From Paenibacillus daejeonensis DSM 15491 (lineage in GTDB: Bacteria > Bacillota > Bacilli > Paenibacillales > Paenibacillaceae): DNA of 64,000 nucleotides. Every line of letters begins with the position of its first letter. The first letter of the stretch is position 1. The stretch spans positions 771,418-835,417 of the forward strand of contig NZ_KB899659.1 of assembly GCF_000378385.1 (NCBI RefSeq), read 5' to 3'. Position numbers and translations under genes: made by a program. The notes below the pieces were generated by a model. It did no database searches and had not been told where the DNA came from. It saw only the letters and a program-made list of their open reading frames with translations. Shown one piece after another: positions 54,279-63,999 of this stretch.

Positions 54279-56180
54279 ATGCGTTCTCGCCGCTCGCATG
54301 TCGCGATTATGCACGCGATTGCTCTGATTGTGCTGGTTGCCTCTGTCGCCGGCTGCACCTCTGCTCCAGAGAATTCGGAGAACTCTGCTGCCCAGGAGGA
54401 GACCCGGCTGAAGCAATATACGGTCCTGCGGGACGTCAAAGCCACCGAGCAATTATCGAAACTTGATTGTGAACGAGAACTGCAAGCACTGCTCTCCAAC
54501 TCGCAGCAGGAGGAGAAACGGGAGCATCAAATTCAAACGCTTCTGGCCAGTCATCCCCATATTGTACGGCTGGAATGGATTACATCCGATGAGCAGTCCG
54601 CTGCTAAACCAACTGACAAGCTGGAGCCGGCGGTTGCCGAGCAGCTAAAAGGTGCAATGGATCGAGCCCGTGCCAAGCTCGCTAATGGCGAATCCTTTGA
54701 CTCAGGAAACCTGCATCGCAATGAAACCGATTATACGGTTCTGGCTGTACCTTCTCCGGAGCACAAGGGCGAAGGCTTGATCAGCGTGCTGGACCATCGC
54801 ATTCTCGGTGATGTACAGCGACATCAGCGCAGGAATATGAGACTCGTCCCTTATCCTGCCGAAGGCCGTTACCGCACCGAATCCGTCGTTCCGAATACAA
54901 CTCACGATGTGACGGTAACAGATGGTGAAGCTAATGGTGATGTCAGCCATTATCATACGAATGAGGTCGTCGTTCGTTTTACCAAGGATCCAGATGCAAA
55001 GGGTATGGACCAGATCCAGCGCGAGATCGGCGTCAAGGATGTCCGCAAGCTGGGGTATACGTTTGTGTTTCGATCCCATACCATGAGTACACAACAATTA
55101 ATGGCTTACTTTGAACGCAACTGGCAGCCGATCTATGTAGAGCCCCATTATTTATATATAACCAATATGCGCAGGGTTGAAGAAAGCTCCGGTTCTGCTG
55201 ACCTGGGGGCCTCAAGTCTGGAATTGGAACCCATCATTCCAAATGATGCCCTCTATTCGGATTATCAATGGAATCTGAGCAACATTATGACGGAGACCGG
55301 CTGGAATGTATCCAAAGGCGGTGAAGATGTGATTATCGCCGTTCTCGATACCGGCGTTCAATCAGACCATCCCGACCTGGCAGGGCAGTTAACTACCGGT
55401 TACAATGTCATTGATGGCAGCCAGTCCTCCGAGGACGACGTTGGACACGGTACCCATGTCGCCGGTATTATTGGTGCTGCGGTCAACAATAATGAAGGTG
55501 TAGCCGGCATTTCGTGGTACAACAAAATTATGCCGGTCAAGGTTCTCGATAGCTCCGGGGCCGGTACCACTTATTCTGTTGCCGAAGGGATCATTTGGGC
55601 AACGGACAACGGAGCCAAGGTCATTAATATGAGTCTTGGCAATTATGCCTCCGCTCAGTTTCTTCATGATGCCATAAGGTACGCATATGACCGTGACGTT
55701 GTTCTGATTGCTGCCAGCGGGAACGATAATACCTCCCGCCCGGGATATCCGGCAGCCTATCCGGAAGTGTTTGCCGTTGCAGCGACAGACGCGCATGAAG
55801 CCAGAGCTCCTTTTTCCAATTATGGCGATTATATTGATGTGGCTGCACCTGGTGACGGGATTGCGAGCACTTATCCAGGCAGTCAGTACGCTGCTTTGTC
55901 GGGCACCTCAATGGCTGCACCGCATGTCGCTGGCCTAGCCGGCCTGATTCGCACCAAGAATCCGCTGCTTACGAATGAGGAAGTTATGGAGGTCATGCGC
56001 AGTACGGCGAAGGATCTCGGCAAGCGGGGCAAGGATGAGGATTTTGGGTATGGTCAGATTGACGTCATTCAGGCGTTGCAAGCCGCCAGCGGCAGCTCCT
56101 ACGAATCTATGCAAGAGGCACACCCGCTTCGTTCGGTAAGTGACATCTTGGACTACTTGGCAAGTTTACTCCGATTAAGA
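54279..56180 (+). CDS. Lipoprotein subtilisin-like serine protease (S8 family)
   Basis: Secreted protease of about 634 residues. The signal peptide ends in SVAGC, a lipobox with Cys about residue 26, so it is probably a membrane-anchored lipoprotein. A long pro-region (about 30-340) precedes the catalytic domain. The triad is Asp in IIAVLDTGVQSDHPDL, His in GHGTHVAGII and Ser in LSGTSMAAPHVAGLAG; the oxyanion Asn is in ASGNDN. The ATG at 54279 has GGAGGT eight bases upstream. Its stop codon is TAA at 56181-56183 and a terminator follows. Confidence 0.95.
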
Positions 56181-56191
56181 TAAGGCAATAC

Positions 56192-56241
56192 ACAAAAGGC
56201 TGTCCCAGGATCGGAATAACCGATTACGGGACAGCCTTTTG
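56192..56241 (+). terminator. Terminator of the subtilase gene
   Basis: AAAAGGCTGTCCC and GGGACAGCCTTTT flank a short inner loop, with a T run on the plus strand, eight bases past the stop codon. A T run also exists on the minus strand, so it may act on rnpB read-through. Confidence 0.85.
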
Positions 56242-56284
56242 TCCTGCAGATCACTGCAGATTGCTAGGTTACAAATGTTCGTTA

Positions 56285-56690
56285 CGGAAAGCCTGCCATA
56301 AGCCGGGTTCTGTGCTTCTGGTGGTCCAAACGGGAACGACCCTCCCACTAATGAAGCGACAATCATCTATCTAGACAAACCATTGCTGATTCGTTCAAGC
56401 GACCAACCCGAATGCACTCCGGTGCCAGAGCTGCGTTGCCGCTGCATTCTCTTCGGTCTTGCTCCAGATGGGGTTTACCAGCCGCTATGTCACCATAGCC
56501 GCTCGTGGTCTCTTACACCACGGTTCCACCCTTGCCTGTGCAGGCCTTGCGGCCAGCCATCGGCGGTCCATTTCTGTGGCACTATCCTTCGGCTCGCGCC
56601 GACTGGACGTTATCCAGCATCCTGCCCTGTGGAGCCCGGACTTTCCTCTCGCAGCGCGAAGCTGCCAGCGATTGTCTGTCAAACTTTCCG
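56285..56690 (-). ncRNA. rnpB: RNase P RNA, bacterial type B
   Basis: The catalytic RNA subunit that matures tRNA 5' ends. The minus strand shows the universal blocks GAGGAAAGTCCGGGCTCC near the 5' end, AAGGGTGGAACCGTGG-type text, GGTAAACCCCATC and, near the 3' end, AGAACCCGGCTTATGGCAGG. The P1 helix CGGAAAG/CTTTCCG joins 56690 to 56285, giving about 406 nt, the type B size. The promoter at 56702-56730 predicts a start near 56695. Confidence 0.95.
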
Positions 56691-56701
56691 GTGTATCCAA
56701 T

Positions 56702-56730
56702 AGTATACTAAATATCGCCCTAAACCACAA
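56702..56730 (-). promoter_or_regulatory. Sigma-A promoter of rnpB
   Basis: TTGTGG, 17-bp spacer, TATACT on the minus strand, placing the start within a few bases of the P1 helix. Confidence 0.85.
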
Positions 56731-56746
56731 TGTTCAACATAAGGAT

Positions 56747-56912
56747 GTTCAAAAGGCCACTTTTGATCACGAAGCAATCCAGAGAAGCTTACTCGACTTC
56801 GAATCTTGAATTCAGCCGAAACTTCCGGTGCTCACGTAGGTACACCTACGCTCCGCTCCTCATTTTCTACCTTCATTCAACCTTCTCGGTGCTGAAAAGC
56901 AACCTTTTGAAC
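56747..56912. repeat. Dispersed repeat, copy B, upstream of rnpB
   Basis: A 166-bp element bounded by a perfect ten-base inverted repeat, GTTCAAAAGG at 56747 and CCTTTTGAAC ending at 56912. It shares its core with copy A in the ileS leader, including CTTCCGGTGCTCACGTAGG and CCTACGCTCCGCTCCTCAT; the core hairpin is CGTAGGT-AC-ACCTACG. It lies between the Nif3-family gene stop and the rnpB promoter. Confidence 0.85.
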
Positions 56913-56935
56913 TTTTAATAAAGTAGTTGATCAAA

Positions 56936-58051
56936 TTACACAAAACGGAAAATCTCCGTATCCACCGCAGAGGCGACAACTTCGGTTTGGGATTTCTGAT
57001 CCCGAAGTCGGGCAGCCAGCCATTCGGCGACGCGCGGCTTCATGAGCTTCTCGATATTATGGCCCGGGTCAATGATGAACAGGCCTTCGGCCAGCGCATC
57101 CTGGGCAGTGTGGTAATCGATGTCCCCAGTAACCAGCACGTCCGCCCCCTTGAACAACGCATGGCGCACATAACGGCCGCCAGAGCCACCCAGAACGGCG
57201 ACCTTGCTGACGTCCGCCGAGAGATCACCGACAACCCGCACAGCCGGCACTTCGAATGCCTGCTTGACCTGCTCCGCCAGCTCTGCCAGCGTAAGAGAAG
57301 CTGGCAATCTGCCTACCCGGCCCAGTCCCAGTGACGGACCTTTCTGATCCAACAGATACAGATCATAAGCCACTTCTTCGTAAGGGTGGCTCTTGATCAT
57401 GGCCTGCACGACCCGGCGCTTCTGCTGAGCCGTCACTACGGTTTCAATCTTGACTTCGCGTACGCGCTCCAGCTTGCCTTGCTGTCCGATATGCGGTTGT
57501 GTCCCGGCTCCGGGCAGGAATGTCCCTGTTCCCTCCGAATTAAAGCTGCAGCAGCTGTATTCTCCGAGGGCACCGCCCCCGGCCCGCCAGATCGCTTCGC
57601 GTACTTGTTCCTGACTGTCTTCCGGAACAAACACGACCAGCTTGTACAGATCCTCTGTATAGACAGCCTCCAGTGAATCCCGGCCTTCGAGCGCAAGCAG
57701 CTCCGCCATCCATTCGTTAATACCTGGCGCTGCCACATCCAGATTGGTATGCGAAATATAGACAGCGATATCATGCTTGATCAGCTTTTCGTACAAGCGT
57801 CCAGCTGGTGTAGTGAAGTCAAGCTTGGCGAGCGGCCTAAATATAATGGCATGATGTGCAATAATCAGATTGGCTCCGACCGTAATTGCCTCTTCTACGA
57901 CCTCATCATTCACATCCAGAGCAATCAGTACTTTGGTAATGTCCTTTTGCAGCGTCCCCAATTGCAGTCCGATCTTGTCGCCCTCAACTGCATAGCGCTT
58001 GGGGGCAAGCTGCTCCATCAAGCCAATGACGGCTTGTCCGTGGGTATACAT
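56936..58051 (-). CDS. yqfO: Nif3-like dinuclear metal centre hexameric protein (YqfO)
   Basis: 371 residues. The two halves of the NIF3 domain flank a PII-like insert (about residues 125-230, containing LYKLVVFVPEDSQEQVREAI and HPYEEVAYDLYLL). Metal ligands are visible in LIIAHHAIIF, ISHTNLDVAAPGINEWMA and IIDPGHNIEKL. The fold binds two metals and forms a hexameric toroid; the biochemical role is unsettled. The ATG at 58051 follows GGAGGT and overlaps the trmK end by 34 bases, as in the sigA-trmK-yqfO arrangement of Bacillus. Confidence 0.94.
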   Translation of the reverse strand: MYTHGQAVIGLMEQLAPKRYAVEGDKIGLQLGTLQKDITKVLIALDVNDEVVEEAITVGANLIIAHHAIIFRPLAKLDFTTPAGRLYEKLIKHDIAVYISHTNLDVAAPGINEWMAELLALEGRDSLEAVYTEDLYKLVVFVPEDSQEQVREAIWRAGGGALGEYSCCSFNSEGTGTFLPGAGTQPHIGQQGKLERVREVKIETVVTAQQKRRVVQAMIKSHPYEEVAYDLYLLDQKGPSLGLGRVGRLPASLTLAELAEQVKQAFEVPAVRVVGDLSADVSKVAVLGGSGGRYVRHALFKGADVLVTGDIDYHTAQDALAEGLFIIDPGHNIEKLMKPRVAEWLAARLRDQKSQTEVVASAVDTEIFRFV

Positions 58052-58791
58052 GACAGCACCTCCCTGATTTCATTCATCTCGTTTTCCAGCGCATTCCGGC
58101 GCACAAGAGAGGACTCCAGTTCGGAAGCCGCCATCTGCCGCCAGATGCGTTCCATGTTCTGCAGCTCACGCTGCCACTTCTTATGCCATACAGGCGAAGC
58201 CTCCAGGATCAGAAACGGGCCCATCTGATATAATCGGTCTGCCGTAACTTTGCAACCGATGGTCGCCTCGAAACGCGCGGTTTCATACAGGCTGACAGCG
58301 TCCGTGCTAGGAGCTGAAGCGCTAAGGATTTCATAGATTTTACCATCCTCTTCGAGAATGTGTTCGGCGGTTAACTGCCAGCCATGCTGGTCGAGCCACC
58401 TCCGGAGAGAATCCTCTCCAACATTCGGCTGCAGAAGAAGCTGCCTGACTCCCGCCAGCTTGCCCTCAAGTCTGCCCGCCTCCAGAATATCCCGAATCAG
58501 TGAGCCCCCCATACCCGCAATCGTCACCGCATCGATCTCACCCGGGGAGATGACAGCCAGTCCATCCCCCTTTCGGACTTGTATCTTAGCTTGCAGTCCG
58601 GCATCTCTTACACCCCGTTCAGCTGCTGCCAGCGGGCCTTCTGCGACCTCACCAGCTACAGCTTGCGAAGCGATGCCCTGCTGAATCAGATATACCGGCA
58701 GCAGCGCATGGTCGGAGCCGATGTCAGCTACACGGCTGCCCGGTATAATTTGTCTGGCAATACATTGCAATCTTCTAGATAATTTAATCAT
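58018..58791 (-). CDS. trmK: tRNA (adenine(22)-N(1))-methyltransferase TrmK
   Basis: Methylates A22 of tRNA in Bacillota. It has 257 residues. The SAM motif is VADIGSDHALLPVYLIQQGIA (about residues 21-41), followed by DAVTIAGMGGSLIRDILEAG and QLLLQPNVGEDSLRRWL, then a C-terminal helical domain. The ATG at 58791 directly follows the TAA of the membrane-protein gene (TAAATG). The C-terminal end overlaps the next gene. Confidence 0.94.
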   Translation of the reverse strand: MIKLSRRLQCIARQIIPGSRVADIGSDHALLPVYLIQQGIASQAVAGEVAEGPLAAAERGVRDAGLQAKIQVRKGDGLAVISPGEIDAVTIAGMGGSLIRDILEAGRLEGKLAGVRQLLLQPNVGEDSLRRWLDQHGWQLTAEHILEEDGKIYEILSASAPSTDAVSLYETARFEATIGCKVTADRLYQMGPFLILEASPVWHKKWQRELQNMERIWRQMAASELESSLVRRNALENEMNEIREVLSCIPTDKPSLA

Positions 58792-59622
58792 TTATGCTAC
58801 CCACGCAATCCATTTTTTTCGTAAAGTGTACAACAGCAGACCAGCAACCACCAATTTGGCGATTAGCTGAAGCTGCAGCATGACCGGTTCCTCCACCAAC
58901 ACAGCGTGATAGACCTCTGGCATGAACCACAAGAGCAGTGCCCCAACAAATAGAATCGAGGAGGCCTGCTTGCTGAGTCGTTGTACAAGCCAGCTTGCCC
59001 AAGCGAATAAACAAGCGACGGGCACCCAGAACAACTGAATATCGTACCAAGCAGGCTCTTCCGTAAGGCGATACAGCAACAGGGCATATACCATCATCGC
59101 GGCCGCCCAGCCACATAAATGCAACAAAGGAATCGCTGTTGCCAAGCCATAGATAATCCAGAACACGGCGCATAACCCGAGAAAGCCCGCCAGCCACATC
59201 CATGAGCCATCGGTATGCCTGTCCAGCACGTATAACCCGCCACCCAGCATAAGCAGCATAGCTGCTGCAATCCATGCCAGCCCAACCGACTCTTTTTGGG
59301 CTTTGCGTTTGCGGTGACCCACCCGGAGTAGAGCCGCAACACCAAGTCCAATGACCGGGATTTGCAAAACCGAAGGGAAATCGTTAAAATAAAGGACAAT
59401 CATACAGATCAAGGAAATTAACCCAATGGTGTACACCCATTGGATGCCGCGGGAGCGCTGCACCATGGCTGCCGTTTTGCCCGCAATTGAGGACGGCGTA
59501 CGCTCTGTGCCATCATCCAAGTACAAATTCAGCAAGAAATCGCAATACTGATCGGGAAGCAGCTTGCTCCGCTGCCAGTGCTCGATCTCTCTGATTATTA
59601 CTTTCCGGCGTTCCTGATCCAT
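58792..59622 (-). CDS. Polytopic membrane protein, DUF2157-like
   Basis: 276 residues. A short cytoplasmic N-terminus (about 1-60, EIEHWQRSKLLPDQYCDFLLNLYLDDG) resembles the start of DUF2157 proteins. It is followed by seven or eight membrane helices with few charged residues between them. No catalytic motif is seen. The ATG at 59622 follows GGGAGAG. It is inserted between sigA and trmK, which are usually closer in Bacillus. Confidence 0.75.
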   Translation of the reverse strand: MDQERRKVIIREIEHWQRSKLLPDQYCDFLLNLYLDDGTERTPSSIAGKTAAMVQRSRGIQWVYTIGLISLICMIVLYFNDFPSVLQIPVIGLGVAALLRVGHRKRKAQKESVGLAWIAAAMLLMLGGGLYVLDRHTDGSWMWLAGFLGLCAVFWIIYGLATAIPLLHLCGWAAAMMVYALLLYRLTEEPAWYDIQLFWVPVACLFAWASWLVQRLSKQASSILFVGALLLWFMPEVYHAVLVEEPVMLQLQLIAKLVVAGLLLYTLRKKWIAWVA

Positions 59623-59673
59623 CTCTCCCGTTCCCTTCGGTCAGACTTAATTTTCTACGAACTACAGCATGAA

Positions 59674-59709
59674 GAAAAAAAGACCTTGCTGCAGGGGCTG
59701 CAGAAGGTC
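59674..59709 (-). terminator. Terminator of sigA
   Basis: GACCTTCTGCAG pairs with CTGCAGCAAGGTC (one-base bulge), followed by seven T on the minus strand, eight bases past the sigA stop. Confidence 0.9.
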
Positions 59710-59716
59710 CAATGGC

Positions 59717-60844
59717 TTACTCGAGGAAATCCTTTAGCCGTTTACTGCGGCTCGGGTGGCGGAGCTTCCGGAGCGCTTTGGCTTCGATCTGCCGGATTCT
59801 TTCACGCGTTACGCCAAATACCTTGCCCACTTCCTCCAACGTACGGGTGCGACCGTCATCCAGTCCAAAACGCAGCCGGAGCACATTCTCCTCGCGTTCT
59901 GTCAGAGTGTCCAGCACATCCTCCAGCTGCTCCTTGAGCAGCTCGTAGGCAGCGGCATCCGCTGGCGCCAATGCTTCCTGATCCTCAATGAAATCCCCCA
60001 GATGTGAATCATCTTCTTCACCAATCGGCGTTTCAAGCGAGACAGGCTCTTGGGCAATTTTCATAATCTCTCTGACTTTATCTGTGCTCAGATCCATCTC
60101 AGCGGCAATCTCTTCAGGCGTGGGTTCGCGCCCCAGTTCCTGCAAGAGTTGACGGGATACACGGATCAGCTTGTTAATCGTCTCCACCATATGAACCGGA
60201 ATCCGGATCGTACGGGCTTGGTCCGCAATCGCCCGCGTAATCGCCTGACGGATCCACCATGTCGCATACGTACTGAATTTAAATCCTTTATCATGGTCAA
60301 ATTTCTCAACCGCTTTGATCAAGCCCATGTTGCCCTCCTGAATCAAATCCAGGAAGAGCATACCGCGTCCAACGTAACGCTTGGCGATACTGACGACCAG
60401 ACGAAGGTTGGCTTCCGCCAAACGGCGTTTGGCCTCTTCATCACCCTTCTCAATCCGTTTCGCCAGCTCGACCTCATCATCTGCAGAGAGCAGCGGGACA
60501 CGGCCGATTTCTTTGAGGTACATCCGTACCGGGTCATTGATCTTAATGCCGGGAGGAAGCGCCAGATCATCGTCGAAGCTGAAATCGTCATGCTCGCGGT
60601 CATGATCCTCACGGGCACCGAGCGGCAGCTCTTCCTCTCGCTCATTTGTGACCTCGATTCCCAGATCGTCGAGCTGCTCGAAGAACTCGTCGATTTGCTC
60701 CGGGTCCTGCTCAAAAGGGGCCAGCTTCTCCATAATCTCTTTGTATGACAAAGCCGATCTTTTTTTACCCTGCTCGATCAGTTGATCCTTGACCAGTTCC
60801 AGCTTCTGTTCTGTTTCTAGTTCAGTATGTTGATCATTCGCCAT
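59717..60844 (-). CDS. sigA: RNA polymerase primary sigma factor SigA/RpoD
   Basis: The housekeeping sigma factor, 375 residues. Region 1.1 occupies about 1-90. Region 2 holds [37 protein letters not shown]. Region 3 includes the [30 protein letters not shown] block, and region 4 has the -35 recognition helix in [33 protein letters not shown]. The ATG at 60844 follows GGAGGAGGG. It is 28 bp after dnaG in the macromolecular synthesis arrangement. Confidence 0.98.
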   Translation of the reverse strand: MANDQHTELETEQKLELVKDQLIEQGKKRSALSYKEIMEKLAPFEQDPEQIDEFFEQLDDLGIEVTNEREEELPLGAREDHDREHDDFSFDDDLALPPGIKINDPVRMYLKEIGRVPLLSADDEVELAKRIEKGDEEAKRRLAEANLRLVVSIAKRYVGRGMLFLDLIQEGNMGLIKAVEKFDHDKGFKFSTYATWWIRQAITRAIADQARTIRIPVHMVETINKLIRVSRQLLQELGREPTPEEIAAEMDLSTDKVREIMKIAQEPVSLETPIGEEDDSHLGDFIEDQEALAPADAAAYELLKEQLEDVLDTLTEREENVLRLRFGLDDGRTRTLEEVGKVFGVTRERIRQIEAKALRKLRHPSRSKRLKDFLE

Positions 60845-60872
60845 ATTCCGACTCCCTCCTCCCTAGAAACGT

Positions 60873-62711
60873 TCATCCAAAACCAACTTTCAGCTGTCTT
60901 TCTAGGGCATTAATCTCAATCAAGATTTGTGCTGCCAGAACGGGCTCACCGGCTCGTTCGGCCCGCACCCACTCTTCTTTGCGTTGTTGCAATTCTCTAC
61001 GTTTGCTTTCTTGCTGTATAACATGAATATACGCTTCCATCAGCTCAGGCCCGAACGGTGAATAGTCATCCGTCATCAGGATCGAGCTTGCCGTTCGCTC
61101 CAGACGGTCATCCTGTAGCGTGCTCATGAATCGGCTGACGTCCGGCTCGTTGCCCTGCGCGTAATAGGCATATAAGTAAGCAGCAAGCGCTGCGTGATCC
61201 TCTACGATGAATGCATCGCCCAAGCGGTCGTACACCATGCCGGCGACCTCGCCATCCTGAAGCATCGTATACAGCAGGTGGCGTTCCGCCTTGTGATAAG
61301 CCGGGAGCACACTCTGCGCGCGCGACGGGCGCGGTTTTTCATTCATACCATTATTCCACGGATTTTCGTTATTATCCCCTGCAGGCTTGTTTTTTTGGCG
61401 CTGCAGTTGGATTTGGCTGCACTGATGCTTCAACGTGTCGAGGGAAAAACCGAATTCGGTTGCCAGTTCCTTCAGATAGAACTCTTTCTCCACTGCAGAC
61501 TCAACTTCAGCGATCAGGTTAACAGCAGCCATGACATAGTTTTTGCGGCCCTCTTCTTCTAGCAGTATATGGTTTTTCCGCAAATATAGTAGTCTAAATT
61601 TCATCGTTGAAACGGTATGGGACATCACTTCTCGAACAAAGCTCTCCGGCCCTTTGGCTGTAATATATTCATCCGGATCCATTCCTTGAGGCAGCAAGGC
61701 CACGCTTGTCTTGACTCTTGCTTTGGCGAACATCGGAATCGTCTTCATTGCTGCAGCCTGTCCCGCCTGATCCCCGTCGTAACAGAGTACAACCTCGGAG
61801 GCGTTGCGGCGAATCAGCTCCACATGCTCATCCGTCAGCGCGGTCCCCATCGTGGCTACCCCGTTATGAACACCAGCGCTCCAAGCCTTGATCACGTCCA
61901 TATACCCTTCAAACAACACGATCCGGCCGGATTTGCGAATCTCGGGCCTGGCCGCATGGAAGTGGTATACGCTTCTTCCTTTATGGAAGAGAGGCGTTTC
62001 TGGCGAGTTCAAATACTTGGGCTGGGTATCGCCGCTGCTCCTGCCCGCGAATCCGATGACCTTGCCCTGCCTGTCCCACAGCGGGAAGATGATTCGCTCC
62101 CGGAATCGGTCGACATACCCGCTGCCGTCTTGCTTGGCAGATAGCAGCCCGCCCTTTTCCATTAGGCTCAAATCGTATTCGCGCTTCTGCAGAAAGTTGA
62201 CTAGCGTGTCCCAACGTCCAGGCGCATAGCCGATCATGAACTGATCAATGAGCTTGTCCGTCAGTCCACGGTTGCGCAAGTAAGCCATGGCCGGCTGGCC
62301 GAACTCCGTGTTCTTCAGAATATAATGATAGAACTTGGCCGTGTAGTCATGTGCCGCCAGCAGCGTATCCCGTTCTTTCTGCTGCTCGGTTGGCTGGGCA
62401 GGCGCTTGTGACCACGTAATCGGGATTCCGGCATCTTCAGCCATGGCCGATACAGCTTCCGGAAAGGAGTAGCCCTCCATTTCAGCCACGAACTTAATGA
62501 CATCGCCGCCTTGACCACAGCCGTAACAATGAAAAATCTGTTTCTCTGGCGTGACGGTAAACGATGGCGTCTTTTCGGAATGAAACGGACATAGCCCCTT
62601 CATATATTTGCCTTGTTTGGATAGATGAACGTATTTGCCTACTGTTTCCACAATATCATGATGTCTGAGGACGTCTTGGATGACTGATTCTGGAATTTTG
62701 CCGTAAGACAT
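60873..62711 (-). CDS. dnaG: DNA primase
   Basis: Makes RNA primers for replication. It has 612 residues: an N-terminal zinc-binding domain with CPFHSEKTPSFTV and HCYGCGQGGDVI (about residues 41-66), the RNA polymerase domain with the TOPRIM core (RIVLFEGYMDVIKAWSAG, about 262-279, and VVLCYDGDQAGQAAA), and a C-terminal helicase-binding domain. The ATG at 62711 follows GAAGGTGA. It comes between the UPF0178 gene and sigA. Confidence 0.97.
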   Translation of the reverse strand: MSYGKIPESVIQDVLRHHDIVETVGKYVHLSKQGKYMKGLCPFHSEKTPSFTVTPEKQIFHCYGCGQGGDVIKFVAEMEGYSFPEAVSAMAEDAGIPITWSQAPAQPTEQQKERDTLLAAHDYTAKFYHYILKNTEFGQPAMAYLRNRGLTDKLIDQFMIGYAPGRWDTLVNFLQKREYDLSLMEKGGLLSAKQDGSGYVDRFRERIIFPLWDRQGKVIGFAGRSSGDTQPKYLNSPETPLFHKGRSVYHFHAARPEIRKSGRIVLFEGYMDVIKAWSAGVHNGVATMGTALTDEHVELIRRNASEVVLCYDGDQAGQAAAMKTIPMFAKARVKTSVALLPQGMDPDEYITAKGPESFVREVMSHTVSTMKFRLLYLRKNHILLEEEGRKNYVMAAVNLIAEVESAVEKEFYLKELATEFGFSLDTLKHQCSQIQLQRQKNKPAGDNNENPWNNGMNEKPRPSRAQSVLPAYHKAERHLLYTMLQDGEVAGMVYDRLGDAFIVEDHAALAAYLYAYYAQGNEPDVSRFMSTLQDDRLERTASSILMTDDYSPFGPELMEAYIHVIQQESKRRELQQRKEEWVRAERAGEPVLAAQILIEINALERQLKVGFG

Positions 62712-62753
62712 GCTTGATCACCTTCATCCTTGTAACACGTAGATAACTATTCG

Positions 62754-63203
62754 CTATGGTTCCTTAATCTCCTGCCGCATTTGCAAAACTTTTGTCAGCT
62801 TTTGTTGAAACCGGACGCGGTCCTCACCGGACATCGCGCGCGGCCCCTTTGCTCGTCCGCCGCCTCTCCTGATCTTTGCCTGCTCATGCCGACGCTCCAT
62901 CAAAAAGTCAATGGTCGCATCGTCATAGCGCTGACCTCTGTTGGATAGCACCGTTGCCCCCTTGGCCAGGGAAATGGTCGCCAGACCAAAGTCCTGGGTC
63001 ACGACAATGTCGCCCCGCCGGATGTGATTGGCGATATACAAGTCGACCGATTGACTGCTACGGTCCACTTGAACCACGCGTACACCTTCCTCTTCCTGAA
63101 GCCGGTGATCGTATGAGGCCACCAGAAGCACGGGCACGGAAAACAGTCGGGCGGTTATCGCGATCTCGGATTTGACAGGACAGGCATCAGCATCGACAAC
63201 AAT
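62754..63203 (-). CDS. yqxD: UPF0178/YaiI/YqxD family protein with no canonical start codon
   Basis: The family core IVVDADACPVKSEIAITARLFSVPVLLVASYDHRL is in frame from an ATT at 63203, and the protein then runs 149 residues, the family size. It continues with HIRRGDIVVTQDFGLATISLAKGATVLSNRGQRY. No ATG, GTG or TTG exists between the in-frame stop (TGATGA, 63233-63228) and the core; the first GTG (63137) would remove the conserved DADACP. An ATG with a good site at 63231 is out of frame. Either ATT (weak AGGT six bases before it) is used, or there is a frameshift. The PIN-like fold suggests nuclease activity, unproven. Confidence 0.8.
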   Translation of the reverse strand: MVVDADACPVKSEIAITARLFSVPVLLVASYDHRLQEEEGVRVVQVDRSSQSVDLYIANHIRRGDIVVTQDFGLATISLAKGATVLSNRGQRYDDATIDFLMERRHEQAKIRRGGGRAKGPRAMSGEDRVRFQQKLTKVLQMRQEIKEP

Positions 63204-63351
63204 CGTTGGACCTGCGTATTCGATAGATCATCACCGCAATCCTCGTAAACTTCCGTATTATAATATACGATGCCAGAACTTAAAATCCTGCCTGATTCCT
63301 ACGCGAAATACGGATTTCGCATTTTTTTTCGTCGAAAAAAAACGAATCGCA

Positions 63352-63999
63352 TCAATTTCGTATATGTTCCAGGATCAAACTGGCGGTTTCTTCGACTGCG
63401 CGATGCGACACATCAATCACCTTGCAGCCAATTTGCTTCATGATATCTTCTGCGTATTTAAGCTCCCGCTCAATTCGCTCCGTTGTTGCATAGGAGGCAC
63501 TATTGGGCAGGCCCAGTGCCTTTAGTCTTTCCTTGCGGATGACATTCAAATAATGGGGACCGATTGTGAGCCCCACCACCTTGTCAACAGGGAGTCCAAA
63601 CAGCTCATCCGGCGGCTTGATCTCAGGGACCAGCGGGACATTGGCTACCTTAAATTTTTTGTGAGCCAGATACATGGATAACGGCGTTTTGGACGTGCGG
63701 GATACGCCGATCAGTACAATATCTGCCTTGAGGACACCGCTTGTATCCTTGGCATCATCGTACTTGACGGCGAATTCCACAGCTTCAACCTTGCGGAAGT
63801 AGTCTTCGTCCAGCACATGATTCAGTCCGGGCTCATTGCGGGAGCTGCGGCCAATTCGCTGCTCCATGCTGGTAATCAGGGTGCCGAGCAAATCAATGGC
63901 CATGATTCCATACTCCTCGCACAGGCGGGCGATATACTCGCGCAAATGCGGGATAACCAGCGTGTACAGAACGATCGCCTGGTTCTGCTTGGCCAGCTT
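63352..63999 (-). CDS. ppsR: Pyruvate phosphate dikinase regulatory protein (DUF299), 5' truncated by window edge
   Basis: Bifunctional kinase/pyrophosphorylase that controls PEP synthase or pyruvate phosphate dikinase. The frame is open to the window edge (KLAKQNQAIVLYTLVIPHL and on), so the N-terminus lies outside. The kinase-type phosphate loop GVSRTSKTPLSMYLA (encoded near 63720-63675) and KVANVPLVPEIKPPDELF are present, with GLTIGPHYLNVIRKERL near the end. It is the B. subtilis YqfL equivalent, upstream of yqxD-dnaG-sigA as there. Confidence 0.92.
   Translation of the reverse strand, partial: KLAKQNQAIVLYTLVIPHLREYIARLCEEYGIMAIDLLGTLITSMEQRIGRSSRNEPGLNHVLDEDYFRKVEAVEFAVKYDDAKDTSGVLKADIVLIGVSRTSKTPLSMYLAHKKFKVANVPLVPEIKPPDELFGLPVDKVVGLTIGPHYLNVIRKERLKALGLPNSASYATTERIERELKYAEDIMKQIGCKVIDVSHRAVEETASLILEHIRN

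Noticed and set aside
56485-56730. Small open frames within 56300-56730 on both strands
   Set aside because: This interval is RNase P RNA and its promoter; the frames are incidental.
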